Shown: positions 1 through 50,442, counted from the first letter of the stretch. The stretch: 64,000 nt of DNA from Ctena decussata (GCA_963989385.1 OZ022503.1:64764123-64828122), one strand, 5' to 3'. Made by a program: numbers and translations. The notes: generated by a model from the sequence alone, not told the origin.

Positions 1-1112
1 TACCGTGGACGTGAAGCAACAAAACAATATTCTCAGATGTCCCATCATTTGATAAATAGGAGCTACATCAAGCTGTTTTCTTCTATTGTTCTGTCACAGT
101 CTTCATTTAAAAACATTGATTCTGTTTACTATCTTCATTACCATCCATATTGTCCATCTGAAAATAGGTTATGGTAAAAGCAAAATTTGCTCTGGTGGGT
201 GGGGTAAACCAATAGTAATATACTATATGATCGACCGGTTATGCATAATCAGCAAATTTAATGGTAGACAAAAGCTACAGAACAGTATATAACTGCTTTA
301 TCAACGACTTCTATGGATTTAACTTGTCTAGAAATGATGTTTAGAAGTGGTTTTCCGACCAAAAGTAGTTGTGCAGTGGTTTAAATCCTTAGAAAACAAG
401 ACATATGAAAAAAATCAAGTTTCGCATTCTCCGATTTTGTCCTACTTTTAGTATGTTAAAAATGTAGGTCTTAGGAGCTTATTCCTGCAAAAAAAACTTT
501 TGTTGCAATTTGTTTTAGGTTCTCCCACAATTTGACTGGACTAATATGTACAAAATAGTTAAGATATGAGACAACTGCTCAGGCTATGCTCCAGACTAGG
601 ATGATCTTTTCTGACTTGTATCTTGAGACCTTATTCTCAACAACTTCACCCTATCCTATGCTCATACAATATGTCTCAGACCTTGAAATTCTGCTATTGT
701 CTGAGAAATTCTGCTATTGTCTGAGCCTAATCCAAAAGGAAACAACTGTTGCGACCAAGGTAGCTTATTGCAGTTTCTACTGTTCTCAATGACGGCACTT
801 GAGGTTCATACATTATATTATAGTACCAGAGGTTCATAAGGCTAAGTAGCCCGGTACATGCTACACAATGTAAATGAACTCCTTCTTAAGTTTAAGTGGA
901 AAGACATTGCTATCTGTCTCCAAGAAATTTTTTTGCAAGGAATAATTGCATTACTATATACAGGGTTACTCTGCCAGGAAAGTAACGTTTCTTTTAGAGC
1001 AAGCTTATATATGGGAATGGCAATATCCTTGAGAAACCCATGCATATGCCATGCCTTCATTGATTGACAGGTGAACTCAGCTCAGGTAAAAAGACATAAG
1101 CTGCAACAACAA
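1..1112. other. Intron sequence, little recognised
   Basis: AT-rich and without a family-matching exon. A short direct duplication (TTCTGCTATTGTCTGAG, twice, about 690-724) is the only clear structure. Small ORFs here show nothing recognisable. Confidence 0.5.
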
Positions 1113-1207
1113 TTGCAACAGAGCCTGTGGGTAATGGCAACCTGGCAATGTCTTGTGCATTGCACAAGACATTGCCAGGTTGCCATTACCCACAGGCTCT
1201 GTTGCAA
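1113..1207. repeat. Perfect 47-bp inverted repeat with 1-nt spacer
   Basis: Arms 1113-1159 and 1161-1207 are exact reverse complements around a single T. Partial symmetry continues for about 10 bp outside. The transcript would fold into a long hairpin. Open frames on both strands here arise from the symmetry. Confidence 0.95.
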
Positions 1208-1230
1208 GTTTTGTTGCATGGTGGAGTGTG

Positions 1231-1485
1231 TCAGTATGGGTTCAAAACTAAGGATACCATTAGCTAACAGGATGTTACATTTTAAAACATATGTTTGGCA
1301 AAAATACTGCCAATTTGGCTGAAAAAAATGTGAGGCGCTTTTGCAGTGCAAAAACTCCTGTCTTTTTGTCTGAAAAATATTAGCACTCTAATTGAGTTTA
1401 TAATTTATATGTTCTAGAGGGCTAAGCAAATCACTGACAAATGACTTTGTTAAGCTGAAGATGCTTTGAATAACTGGGCCCTGCA
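1231..1485. mobile_element. Family F MITE, worn left end
   Basis: The right end CTTTGAATAACTGGGCCC matches the inverted terminal repeat seen at 36449 and 15313. The left end retains only the inner part of the repeat (TTCAAAACTAAGG...TTAGCTAACAGG). It ends about 200 nt before the first GMDS exon of the window. Confidence 0.6.
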
Positions 1486-1688
1486 TGTCAGCCATGGATT
1501 CATGCTTGAAGTAGAAACATGGCCTCAGGTTGAAACAGCTGTATTACTGCTGTTGTAGAAGTTCCAAGCTAGAGGATCTGAATCCTTGACTCACTCGGAG
1601 CTTGTAAGAGGTGTGCTTGGCCTGCACTGTTTCACTGTGCCAGCATCATGGTAATTCTTTGCTAAGCCTCATTTTGGTTTCATTTCAG

Positions 1689-39941
<38,253 letters not shown>

Positions 39942-40095
39942 CACTGGCTTTATATTTAGAATGGTAAGACAGACCTTGAGTTGTGTATTCAGGCATAGTT
40001 ATGGGACAAGACTAGGCCAGTCTCCAAAAATGTATCATATGCTGTGGCTTCCATTTGAAACACATGGTCAAATGGAAATTAAAGAGGAGCCTCAA
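39942..40095 (+). other. GMDS: GMDS 3' untranslated region start, with alternative ends
   Basis: After the stop there are two readings. A strong donor (AATG|GTAAGA, cut after 39963) lies 22 nt past the stop, which would allow a 3' UTR intron without triggering decay. Alternatively an ATTAAA at about 40078 followed by a T/GTT-rich stretch could end the transcript near 40095. The sequence alone does not decide between them. Confidence 0.4.
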
Positions 40096-40330
40096 TTTTT
40101 GTTGTTATACCCTGCCACATGATGGTGGCAGGTTATTATACCCTCCATTATCCCTGTGTCCATCCATCTGTCCATCCATGGAAACTTGGTTTCAAATTGT
40201 GACCAAACTTCAAGGAACCAGTTGAGTATTTACCAACTAATTACTGTCCAAAATTACAACTACTAATGCGCCAGGTGTCAAATCATTACAGTTAATCATA
40301 CATTGGCAGCCTTTGGCAGTAAACAACAGG
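40096..40330. mobile_element. Helitron-like head fragment
   Basis: TATACCCTGCCACATGATGG, GTGGCAGGTTATTATACCC and a CCATCCATCTGTCCATCC run resemble the head of the HLE at 50970. No tandem body follows. Confidence 0.55.
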
Positions 40331-40366
40331 CCCCCCCCCCCCCCGTTGTTCAAAGCATTGTTAGTC

Positions 40367-40401
<35 letters not shown>

Positions 40402-42823
40402 TGTTCAAAGCATCGTTAGTCTAACAAGCTCGTTAAGAGGTCAACTCGTTAAGTACTTTACGGCCTTATTACCAAATACACTGATATTTTTTTTTGAAAA
40501 AAGCTTCTCACATTTTTTCAACAAAAAATGTTGACATATTTGAGATATTAATATCAATTCTCTGTAAGAATCGGAAAACGTTGGCCACGCTATGTCTGGG
40601 ATTTTAGTAATTTTTTGTCTACATATCAGGTTTGATGCAAAACCACCATAAACGGCGTTGAAATCTTCATTTTATGTTTCGTTGCCATGGAAACGGAAAA
40701 TGTTAGTTCTGGGAGGAAGGCAGAAAAATTGAACATAAAAAATTAGAAAATTGGCAAAATTTTTTGTTACTTTCCCGTCTCCACAGAAACTTTTTGGAAA
40801 AGAAATGTTTTTAACATCAAAGCACTAAGTTGGCATAGCACAAGGATATAAAGTTGGTGACAAAATTTTGCATAGGTTTCTTGCACTAAGGGCCCAAAAA
40901 AGGGGAAAATTGGCATTTTATCAAATTTGTGAAAAATGCAATATTACACTTTTTCGGTGGAGTTTTTGGACAGTTTAACAGAAGATGTCCAGACAAAGAC
41001 TAGCATGGTCATAAAGAACAATATATGCAAATGTAAAAAAAAAAAAAACTGGATGGAGAAATTCAAATCAAAAGGTCAAGGTCAATGTTAAAATAGCTAA
41101 AAAAAATGCTATTTTAATGCCTTTTTTCGACATTTATTGGTATAAATATCATTTTTTATGTTTTAAAAGCGGTTTTAAAGCGCAAAGAACTATTTTTCAT
41201 AATAAATCTGATCATTGCAGCAGCACTAGTGTATCCAGAAGCAACAAGGTTTCAAGGTCAAGGTCACCAAAATCGAGAAATTTTTAATAAATAACATGTT
41301 TTACATGAAAATTATAGTCTTTTCCTCCTTCGATAATGTATGTAATTATAGCAAACAGTCTAGATACAATTTACAGTAACTTTGCTTCAATTTCTGACAT
41401 AATTCAGGTGGAAGGAAATTGCAGTGCCAAGGTCAAGGTCACAAATATCCACGAAATTATGGCTCAAATGAACTCTGTATCATGTATTATGATCATTTAG
41501 AAACTCTGACAATTCTTGATTTCATTTTAATTGGTCATGCATAAACTGCATTTAATGTTATGATGCATCATCTGAATCAGGGGGACCATTCAAGGTCAAG
41601 GTCACTTATTTTCAGTCTGAGCTCTCTATCAATACTTAGGAACTTTTGTCGATTATCAGCAAACTTCTAGGCTTTATCAATGTTTGCTTAAGTTTTCTGG
41701 GTAGACAATCAATTTAATGTTTGCGAATAGTTTATACCATTCATACTATTCATATTGAATGATTCATTGAGGCCAAGGTCATCAGAAATCAAGAGATTCC
41801 TGTGTCTACAAGTCGTATCATATAAGATAGCTGCATTAGTAATCGTCAGACTGGAAATAACGAAATGTTGACATGCATGTATTTTTTTCTAATCCAGCAT
41901 GGCAGTTAGAGGAGAAAAGAAGTAACCTGTGGGAATTAACTCTTTAAAGGATCTCTGTAATTCCTGTTTTAAACATTCTGATACACTTTTTGAAAAGCCG
42001 GTAGTTGATGGCTTAATAAATCTGAAGTTGTTTCCCCTTAAAGCTCTTGTTTTTGAGAAAGCAGTGCGCCAAAATATGATTGGTCAATTTGGTGTATTGG
42101 TCTAATTTTGAGTAAAATAGTGATCATCCGTAGAAATGATTATTTTGAGACGAGAATGCGCTTCCTGCAATATATGTGCATTCTTTCCCAAGATTCTGAA
42201 AACCACATCTCAAGATTCACGCAAGGGATATGCCTCACCAGTTTACTATACCTCATAGCCAATAAGATATTGCAAGTTGTTTCAAATTTCAAGTACTTGG
42301 GACTTATTAATGTATAAAATTGATTTTCCATTAGCTAGATCTATAGTCAAATGAATTGCAGTGAATGAGTGATGTTGGCATTGTTAGACAGTTTTGTGGA
42401 TTAGCATGACAGTTAATGTGGTTACATGTAGAAATGTAACATAAGTATATGGTGGCCAATTATGTCATATTGGTACACCTCTATGTTTTTCTACCATGTT
42501 TACAAAGGGGCACAACTTTTTTGGACTTCCAGTTTGCTTTGAGACTAGCATGTCCCTTCCAAAGTGGGTCTGCTCTTGAAGGAAAGAGGAGCAATCCTTT
42601 TGAAGTTGACCTCCTTTGAGAAAGGAATGAAAAACGAAAATGGCAGAGTTGCTTCCAGTTAAAGTTTACTCACCTCCATTAATGGGGGTACCTATAAGGC
42701 CCCTTTTCTGCCCAAGAGCAAAATGTTTTATTTTTAGCTGATGATTAGCCTAAAGTTTCCGCAATACTGAATAAATAGTGGTTAAGCTCCGTAAGCATTA
42801 CTTTTGGAATAATGAGGTTATTA

Positions 42824-44184
42824 AAGTGGGTGGGGTAAATCAGCTTGGACCAGGGGAGTCATATTATAAGCTATATTTCTCCTTCAAATTTAATGGTATT
42901 CATATATATCTTCCTTTATAAGTTAAAATAATGTCTGAGGTGATATCTTCTCTCAATTTCTACCTTTCAAAGTAAAATCTTATTTCTGCAGAATTTCTTT
43001 TAGTGACACTGTCAATTTTCAGTAATTTTGGTACTTTGAATTCAATATATTTTACCATATGACTTCTTACCAAACTAACGTGGGTTCACCGATGGGAGAG
43101 TGCAAATTGTTGATTAAATTTTGGTGACCTTGACCTTTGGTTCAAGGTCACAGTAAGACTTATAATGTCAATTTTAAGTCAAGTTTTGACCATTGTCTAC
43201 ACGTTAGCTCCTGAATTGATATGAAATCAGGACCATGGTGGCCAAAATAAGCACTATGAAGAGTTAGAGCACTGGTTATGATAAAATGGCCATGACATCA
43301 TTTTCAAGGTCAAGGTCAAGGTTAGAATAGACGGAGTTTAATCAAAGATCTCACACAGCTATACAGAAATTTAAGAATTATGTATGTTTCTATTTGTAAA
43401 TCAATGCTTAATATGCATATAATGACCTTGACCTTGATCTGAAGGTCACAAATACATTCAGAAGTTCAGTATTTCACAATAGACTTTTCTTTATCCTTTA
43501 AGTTTAACCCAGTTCTGTTTTATTATGTCTGGCTAATGTTGACCTTCAGACAAAGGTCAAGGTCATTCTGTGCACATTAAAAATTGATTTTCAAATGAAA
43601 ACTCTCAGCTTTGGTACATTTCTGCTGACTGATTGTGTGAAATCCATGATGAAACTCTGTTTAGTCTAACCTTGACCTTGAAGATGATTTTATGGCTATT
43701 TAATCATAATTAGTGCTCTAACTCTTCATAATGTTTAATTTAGGCCACTTTGGTCATGATTTCATATCAATTCAGGAGCTAATGTGTAAACAATGGTCAA
43801 AACTTGACTAAAATTGACATAGTAAGTCTTACTGTGACCTTGAAACAAAGGTCAAGGTCACCAAAATTTAATCAACGATTTGCACTCTTCCAACGGTGAA
43901 CCCATGTTAGTTTGGTAAAAAAGTCATCCGTTGTTCTAGAGATAAGGTAGAATATACTGAATTCAAAGTACCAAAATTACTGAAAATTGACAGTGTCACT
44001 AAAAGAAATTCTGCAGACATAAGATTTTACTTTGAAAGGTAGAAATTGAGAAAAGATATCACCTCAGACATTATTTTCACTTATAAAAGGAGATACATGT
44101 ACATATGAATGCCTTTAAATTTGAAGGAGAAATATTGCTTATAATAAGACTCCGCTGGTTCATGCTGACTTACCCCACCCACTT
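42824..44184. repeat. 1.36 kb imperfect palindrome
   Basis: AAGTGGGTGGGGTAA at the left edge faces TTACCCCACCCACTT at the right. Matching pairs run inward: CACTGTCAATTTTCAGTAAT with ATTACTGAAAATTGACAGTG, TTAGCTCCTGAATTGATATG with CATATCAATTCAGGAGCTAA, and CTTGATCTGAAGGTCAC with GTTGACCTTCAGAC-type sequence near the centre at about 43504. Arms are about 650 bp with scattered substitutions. Confidence 0.85.
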
Positions 44185-46033
44185 CAAAGAATGACCTTGA
44201 CCTCTTGTACTCCTTGTTCTTCATGACCCAATTTTTAGGCCAACATCTTCAAAACTTCCAATGGAATCTTATGTTCTAGCATTTTCCCATATTTGACCTT
44301 GCCGTAAAATGGTCAAGGTCAATACAAGGACATAATTCTGAAAAATCTTGAAAGTACTGGTGTACGCAATGCTACATACCAAGTTTCAAGGCCATGGGTC
44401 GATTGGTTCTGGAGAAGATTTTTAAAGGTTTTTACCATATATTGGCATGGCGGCCATGTTGGTCATGTGACCTGGACCGTTTAAATAAATTTCCATTCCC
44501 TCAACCCCCGAAGGCTCTATATGAAATTTGGTTTCAATTGGCCCAGTGGTTTTTGAGGCGATTGTTCGAAATTGTCAAAATATAAGAGTTCAGGGTCAAA
44601 GGTCAAAGAATGACCTTGACCTCTTGTACTCACAAATCTTCATGTTCTCTTTAAGATGACTGTATATACCAATTTTTGGGCCTTAATCTTCAAAACTTCC
44701 CATGAAATATTATTTTCTAATATTTTCCCAAATTTGACCTTTCCGAAAAAAAGGTCAAGGTCACCCAAGGTCATAATTTGAACAATCTTGATAGTACAAG
44801 AGTACTCGATGCTACATACCAAGTTTCAAGGCCATCGGTCAATCTGTTCTGGAGAGGAAGATTTTTTTAGGTTTTTACCATATATGGGCGGGGTTGCCAT
44901 GTAGGTCATGTGACCTGGACCGTATAAATAAATTTTGTTCTCTCAACCCCCTGGAAGTTCTACATAAAATTTAAGAACAATTGGCCAAGTGGCTTTTGAG
45001 GAGATTGTTTGAAATTGTCAAAATATGCGAGTTCTGGGTCAAAGAATGACTTGACCTCTTGTACTCATAAATCTTCATGTACTCATTAAGATGACTGATA
45101 CCAATTGTTTGCCCAAAATCTTCAACAGTTTCCAAGATATCTTATGTTCTAGCATTTTGCCATATAAAAGCACAATGAAGCAAACTTGACCTTATCGTAG
45201 AGGTCAAGGTCAACCCAAGGTCATCATTTGAACAATCTTGGTAGTACTTGTGCACCCAATGCTACATACTAAGTTTCAAGGCCATTGGCAAATTGGTTCT
45301 GAAACGGAAGATTTTTTTAGGTTTTTACCATATATGGGCGTGGCGGCCATGTTAGTCATGTGACCTGGACCGTATGAATAAATTTTTGTTCCCTCAACCC
45401 TTTGAGGCTCTATATGGAATCTGGTTCCAATTGACCCAGTGGCTTTTGAGGAGATTGTTTAAAGTTGTCAAAATATGAGAGATGTGGGTCAAAGGTCAAA
45501 GAATGACCTTGACCTCTTGTACTCATAAATCTTCATGTACTAGTAAATCTTCATGTACATGTAGATACCAATTTTTAGCCCAAAATCTTCAACAGTTTCC
45601 AAGATATCTTATGTTCTAGCATTTTCCCATATAAAAGCACCATAAAGCAAATTTGACCTTGCCGTAACAAAGGTCAAGGTTAACCCAAGGTCATAATTGA
45701 AGAACCTTGGTAGTACTCGCATACCAGATGCTACATACTAAGTTTCAAGGCCATCGGCCTATTAGTTCTCAAGAAGAAGGTTTTTTTAAGCTTTTTACCA
45801 TATATGGGCGTGGCGGCCATGTTGGTCATGTGACCAGGACTGTTTGAACAACTTTTCGTTCCTAAAGTCCCAGGAAGTATATATGAAATTTGGTTGCAAT
45901 CGGTCCACAGGTTTCAGAGGAGAAGTTCTTTGAAAGTGTGGACGGACGACGTACGACTGACGACGGACGGACGACGGACGCCAGAGCCTTACCATCCTAT
46001 AAGCTCCCCCGGAGCCGCTGGCTCAGGTGAGCT
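44185..46033 (-). mobile_element. Helitron-like element, reverse orientation
   Basis: Read from 46033 leftwards: AGCTCACCTGAGCCAGCGG hairpin head, CCGTCGTCCGTCCGTCGTC microsatellite, then about four units of 420-450 bp. On + each unit has GACCTTGACCTCTTGTACTC, TGCTACATACCAAGTTTCAA and CATGTTGGTCATGTGACCTG. The same unit type occurs in the HLE at 17204-17925. Confidence 0.7.
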
Positions 46034-46079
46034 AAAAAGCAATTGCAAATCTTAGTACAAAGTATGAGAAAATTCCAAT

Positions 46080-47640
46080 TTTTCCAAATTTTGACAGGAA
46101 GCTGTGATTTTCTTGGCCTTGACCTTTGTATTTGAATTTTTCAATCTGATTTATCTTGTGCTTCATTTAATATATATTACTCTTTTCAAATATAGCAATG
46201 GTTTATCATATCCAGTTAATCATTACAAACATTAGTATAAATAAATCATGGGAAAATTCCTCTTTTTCGACATTTTGAAATCGGAGCTATGATGTGCTTG
46301 ACCTTGACCTTTATTTTTTAATTTGTTGATCTGTTTTATGTATTGCCACATTAAATACGTTGCTCTTTTCAGATAAAGCAATGGTTTTCTTCTATATGCA
46401 GTAGACCTTTATAAAAAAAAATGGGACAAAAAAGGAAATTCCCATTTTTTTCAACATTTTGAAATTGGAGTTTTGTGCTTGACCTTGACCTTCATATTTG
46501 CATTTATTGATCTTTTTTTTTTTGCTTCATTAAATGATATAATGCACTTTTCAAATATAGCAAGTGCAATATATTTTCTGATCATTGTCAGTTAACCATT
46601 ACAGAAAATGAGAAATTTCCACTTTTTCAACATTTTGATAATGGAGCCTTTGTTGTGCTTGACCTTGACCTTGATATTTGAATTTCTGGATCTGTTTTAT
46701 TTATTGCTATATTAAATGATACATTGTTCTTTTAATATATATCAATGGCTTTCTTATGATATCAAGGTAACCTTTACAAAAAAAAAAGGACGAAAAAGAG
46801 AAAACCCAGAAACTTCCATGCTTGAAAATAGGTCCTTCGCTGATTTTGACCTTGACCTTTGTATTTGAATTTTTCAGTATGTGTTATGCTTTGCTTCATT
46901 ACATGATGTATTTCTCTTTTCAAATATAGCAATGGTTTTCTTATCATATTCAGTTAATCTTTACAAAAATTGGGACATAAAATGAGAAATTCCCAGTTTT
47001 TCAACATTTTGAAACTGGAGTTTTGTTGTGCTTGACCTTGACCTTCGTATTTGATTTTGTTGATCTGTTTTTCATTTTGCTTTATTAAATGACATGTTGT
47101 TCTTTTCAAATATAGCAATGGTTTTCTTATGATATTCAATTAACCATTACAAAAATTGGGACATAAAATGAGAAATTCCCAGTTTTTCAACATTTTGAAA
47201 TTTGAGTACTGTTGTGCCTGACCTTGACCTTCATATTTGAATTTCTGGATCTGTTTTATGTTTGGCTTCATTAAATGATATATTGTTCTTTTAAAATACA
47301 GCAATGGCTTTCTTATGATATTCAGTAAACCTTTACAAAAATTGGGACATAAAATGAGAAATTACCAGTTTTTCAACATTTTGAAATAGGAGCTTTGCTG
47401 TGTGTGACCTTGACCTTCATATTTGATTTTATTGATCTGTTTTATGTTTTGCTTCATTAAATGACAGGTTGCTCTTTTCAACTGTAGCAATGGTTTTCTT
47501 ATCATATTCAGTTAACCTTTACAGAAATTGGGACAAAAATGAGAAAATCCAAGTTTTTTCATGTTTAGAAATAGGAGCTTTGCATAATTTGACCTTGACC
47601 TTCAAATATTAATTTCTCCATCCAGTTTTTTTTATATTAT
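46080..47640. repeat. Nine tandem units of about 185 bp, each with CTTGACCTTGACCTT
   Basis: GACCTTGACCTT (first copy GGCCTTGACCTT) recurs at about 46117, 46300, 46481, 46660, 46847, 47033, 47220, 47407 and 47592. Shared phrases are TTTTTCAACATTTTGAAAT, ATAGCAATGGTTTTCTTAT and AGTTAACCTTTACAAAAA. Confidence 0.85.
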
Positions 47641-48204
47641 ATACTTTGGTATATTACTGGTTATAACTATACTAGTCTAGTGGCTTTCTGAACATCTTCT
47701 GCGAAACTAACCAAAACTTGTTCCGAAGAACATCAAAATCCCAATTTTTCCACATTTTGGAATTTGCCGATTTGTGGCCCCTTCGAGCCCCCAGTGTGGC
47801 CTAAGTGTGAGACATACTTGTTTTTTACTTCTTTCTGTATACAGAGCTAAGTTGGTATTATATGTTATAATATCTGTATTAGGGATTTAAGAATTACCTA
47901 TGGATGGATAGACCACATTAATATGCTATTTTTTCAGCTTTTTCCTCCTAATTTTTGGACTTTCTTGTTTGACTCAAATTGTCTTGGTTACCATGGCAAC
48001 AGGATGACTCACAGAAATTTCACTACTGTTTTTGTAGTTTGGGGGTCATTTCTGATTCATACACCAAGAATGAAAAAAATCTGAGACGTAGCGTGCCGGA
48101 CCCCTATGGCAATTTTCTGATTTTTACAGAGAATTGATATTAATATTTGACATTTTAAAGAAACGTTAACTAACAAGGTCGTTAGTTTTGAACAACCGGG
48201 CCCA

Positions 48205-48786
48205 GATCAGTATGCAGTATGACGTAATATATGCAAAAAACGGCAATGTCGTTAATAGGATGTTTTGACATCCAATGTAACACTGGTGTACTTGTACAGA
48301 CATACAAATGTAAATTGTCAAATTCTTTCTTGGTTCAGAGATACTGTTAGGGCCATTCAACTGTGTTTCAGTCATCTTGTGACCAGTTTCAGGCAACATA
48401 CGATTTTCACTAGTAAGACCACTTTTCAAAAGTCCAATTAGTGGTCTTAATAGCAGAATTTCACTGTATTTGGACAGATGACAGATAATGCATCAGAGTT
48501 TTACCGGGAACAAGCATCACCTTCCTAATTGATCATGAAGGTCAAGGTCACATTCTTAAAACATAGTGTTTATGATGGGAAAGCACCAGTTCAGGGGAGC
48601 TATGCTGTCCACTGACAGCTCTTGTTCATTTTTGCCTTCCTTCTGCATTGGTTCAACTCTGAAATGAAAAAACTCACTCTCTAAAAATCAGATTTTGGCC
48701 TTTAACAGCAGATCTCATTTTGGAGGGGTTTGGTCATCCATTAAAGCATTGTATTTTTGGTGAGAGAAAACAAGAAAGAAGAAAAC
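48205..48786. other. Intergenic stretch with an HLE tail-like repeat
   Basis: 48500-48625 (CACCTTCCTAATTGATCATG, AAGGTCAAGGTCACATTC, CACTGACAGCTCTTGTT) matches 37906-38035. Nothing else is recognised. Confidence 0.5.
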
Positions 48787-49117
48787 GCAAGGTATAATCA
48801 ATTCCCGTAATTTTCGCTTCCTGGATCGACTGTACATCATATTTGGCTTCTGCCGAGACTATCCACGAACTCTTGCTTCCTGCAGGGACTACTGTCCTTG
48901 AAAATTGGCTTCCTGTTGAGACTATCCGCGTGACTCTGCTTCCTGCCGAGAGCCTCAGCAGGAAGCAGAATCACGCAGACAGTCTCTGCTGGAAGCCATT
49001 TATCATGTACAGAAGTCTCGGCAGGAAGCAAAGATCGCGGACAGTCTCGGCAGAAGCCAAATATGATGTACAGTCTCTGCAGGAAGCGAAAATTAGCGGA
49101 GTTGATTATATCCTGTG
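48787..49117. mobile_element. Family P palindrome, second copy
   Basis: Same end and block structure as 4489-4792 but with the inner arms in reverse order: CATTTATCATGTACAGAAGT is in the right arm here and the left arm there. Frames open on both strands are by-products. Confidence 0.75.
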
Positions 49118-49439
49118 GAAAACTGTTGTTCTGCTACAGGCCACCAGACTGAAACATGACTGCTTACTTTTGAGCACCACCTTGCCACTGTATTCTCTGA
49201 CCTTTCAGTAGAAACCACATCACCAGTAAAGACTTTGATTGGTCTGTACATTCTGATCAGAGTCTTACCTGTTTGCAGTCTGTGGCTCCTGAAGAATCTG
49301 TGTGACAAAAAGTTAAAACTCAGATTTTGCAGGTGCCTGACATCTGGGACTTCACTGTAAGCACAAGCTGAATGGTTGATGAAAGTTAGATAGTTGTTGT
49401 TGATATACATGCAGCAAAGTGTCTCATACTCTAAATATT

Positions 49440-49540
49440 TTGAAAGAAGGGCCTGCGCAAGCAATGCAGACCCTGAGTGGACTGCTCATGAGGAGCAGTC
49501 TGATCAGGATCTGCTTTGTTTGCCATTTCACTATGTTTTG
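49440..49540. mobile_element. Family E hairpin
   Basis: GCAATGCAGACCCTGAGTGG, ACTGCTCATGAGGAGCAGT and GGATCTGCTTTGTTTGCC. It lies 54 nt before the candidate 3' UTR exon. Confidence 0.6.
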
Positions 49541-49593
49541 ACTAACTAGTTAATGAAATATGTTCTAATACTGTTTCATTTTTCTCTTTACAG

Positions 49594-49725
49594 AAATGGC
49601 GGATTTACACAAGCGGGTCCAGTATATTTTATTTTCATGTATATTTCATTGGGGTTTATGTGACATGGGGAAAATATTAAATCTTTAGTATTCAAATTTA
49701 CAATAAATGGATGTGCTTTATTTTG
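49594..49725 (+). other. Candidate terminal 3' UTR exon of GMDS
   Basis: A long pyrimidine tract and TTTACAG end at 49593. The following AT-rich 130 nt contains AATAAA at 49702-49707 and a T/GT-rich downstream region, the layout of a last non-coding exon. It could pair with the donor at 39963 across the 7.9 kb repeat block. It is not repeated elsewhere in the window. Support is from splice and polyadenylation signals only. Confidence 0.35.
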
Positions 49726-50189
49726 AAATTTTATTGCATTTGCTGTATATTTTCATTGTTTGTTTTAATTTATTTTATTGTAAATGTGCCACTTAAGTTT
49801 TATATTACACATTGCCATATAGGTCAACAGGTCAATCTGAGGAGAGTTTTTTTATTATCTTTAGCAAAGGAAAAGAGACATTAAATTTGTTGTGTTTCAT
49901 TTTTTTATGAAAATAAAAAAAAGGTGGAGAAGAAGCGCCAACTTCAGGCGCATAAGCCAGTAAATGATGTTGTTTTGAAAGGCTGGCTTGAGGTTATGTG
50001 TTGGTCTCAAGTTTCACTGGTAGTTAATCTCTGTTCTTCAAGTAACATGTCAGCATAGGTTGTAAAAAAAAAATTGAATTATACTGAATAAAAAAACCTT
50101 GAAACCACTATTTTGAGCTTTCAATGGATGATAAAAAACGTTTAATTTCAACAAGAAGCCCTTTTGGCTTCACAGACATTAAAATGCTG
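49726..50189. other. AT-rich stretch, possible transcript end
   Basis: Two further AATAAA-type signals lie at about 49911 and 50087. No repeat family or coding sequence is recognised. Confidence 0.35.
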
Positions 50190-50330
50190 TATTTCTTCGG
50201 GTATAAGATAAATGTTTTTCTTTCCAAAACAATTCCAAAAATCTAGATCCGTCTTATAAGATGGATCTATACTTTATGGATGTTTTTGAAAAGGAAATAA
50301 AAAAAAACTTATTATAGCATAATGTCTTAT
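50190..50330. mobile_element. Family H hairpin element
   Basis: TTCTTCGGGTATAAGATAAA, AACAATTCCAAAAATCTAG, TCCGTCTTATAAGATGGA and TTTATGGATGTTTTTG. Confidence 0.7.
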
Positions 50331-50442
50331 TAAAGACTGAAATGGGTCGTTTAAGGAATGGGAAAACCACATTTTATAGTTGAATAAACATGGAAGGAAA
50401 ATGTCTTTTCATTGCTCCATGAAAGCTCCAAAATGTGATTTC

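Larger units (their letters stand above)
40555..48135. mobile_element. 7.6 kb composite inverted-repeat element, 11-bp target duplication
   Basis: GATATTAATAT lies at 40544-40554 and 48136-48146. The left end CAATTCTCTGTAAGAATCGG faces the right CTGATTTTTACAGAGAATT; further in, CCACGCTATGTCT faces AGACGTAGCGTG and GTTGCCATGG occurs near both ends, so arms reach about 200 bp. Inside, in order: AGGTCAAGGTCA-bearing units (41080-41790, about 170 bp apart), a 1.36 kb palindrome, a minus-oriented HLE, and nine units of about 185 bp. No transposase or long open frame. Target-site length resembles Mutator-like elements; the class is inferred. Confidence 0.7.
40331..48204. mobile_element. Family F MITE split by a 7.6 kb element
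   Basis: The left end GGTTGTTCAAAGCATCGTTA follows poly-C; the right end is TTAGTTTTGAACAACCGGGCCC (48180-48204). The left terminus is duplicated: GTTGTTCAAAGCATTGTTAG also occurs at 40345. Runs of 14 C (40331-40344) and 31 C (40368-40398) replace the expected short C run before GG. The interior is interrupted at 40555-48135. Confidence 0.75.

Noticed and set aside
40313..40534. Proline-rich 73-residue frame
   Set aside because: The prolines come from C14 and C31 homopolymers at a MITE end.
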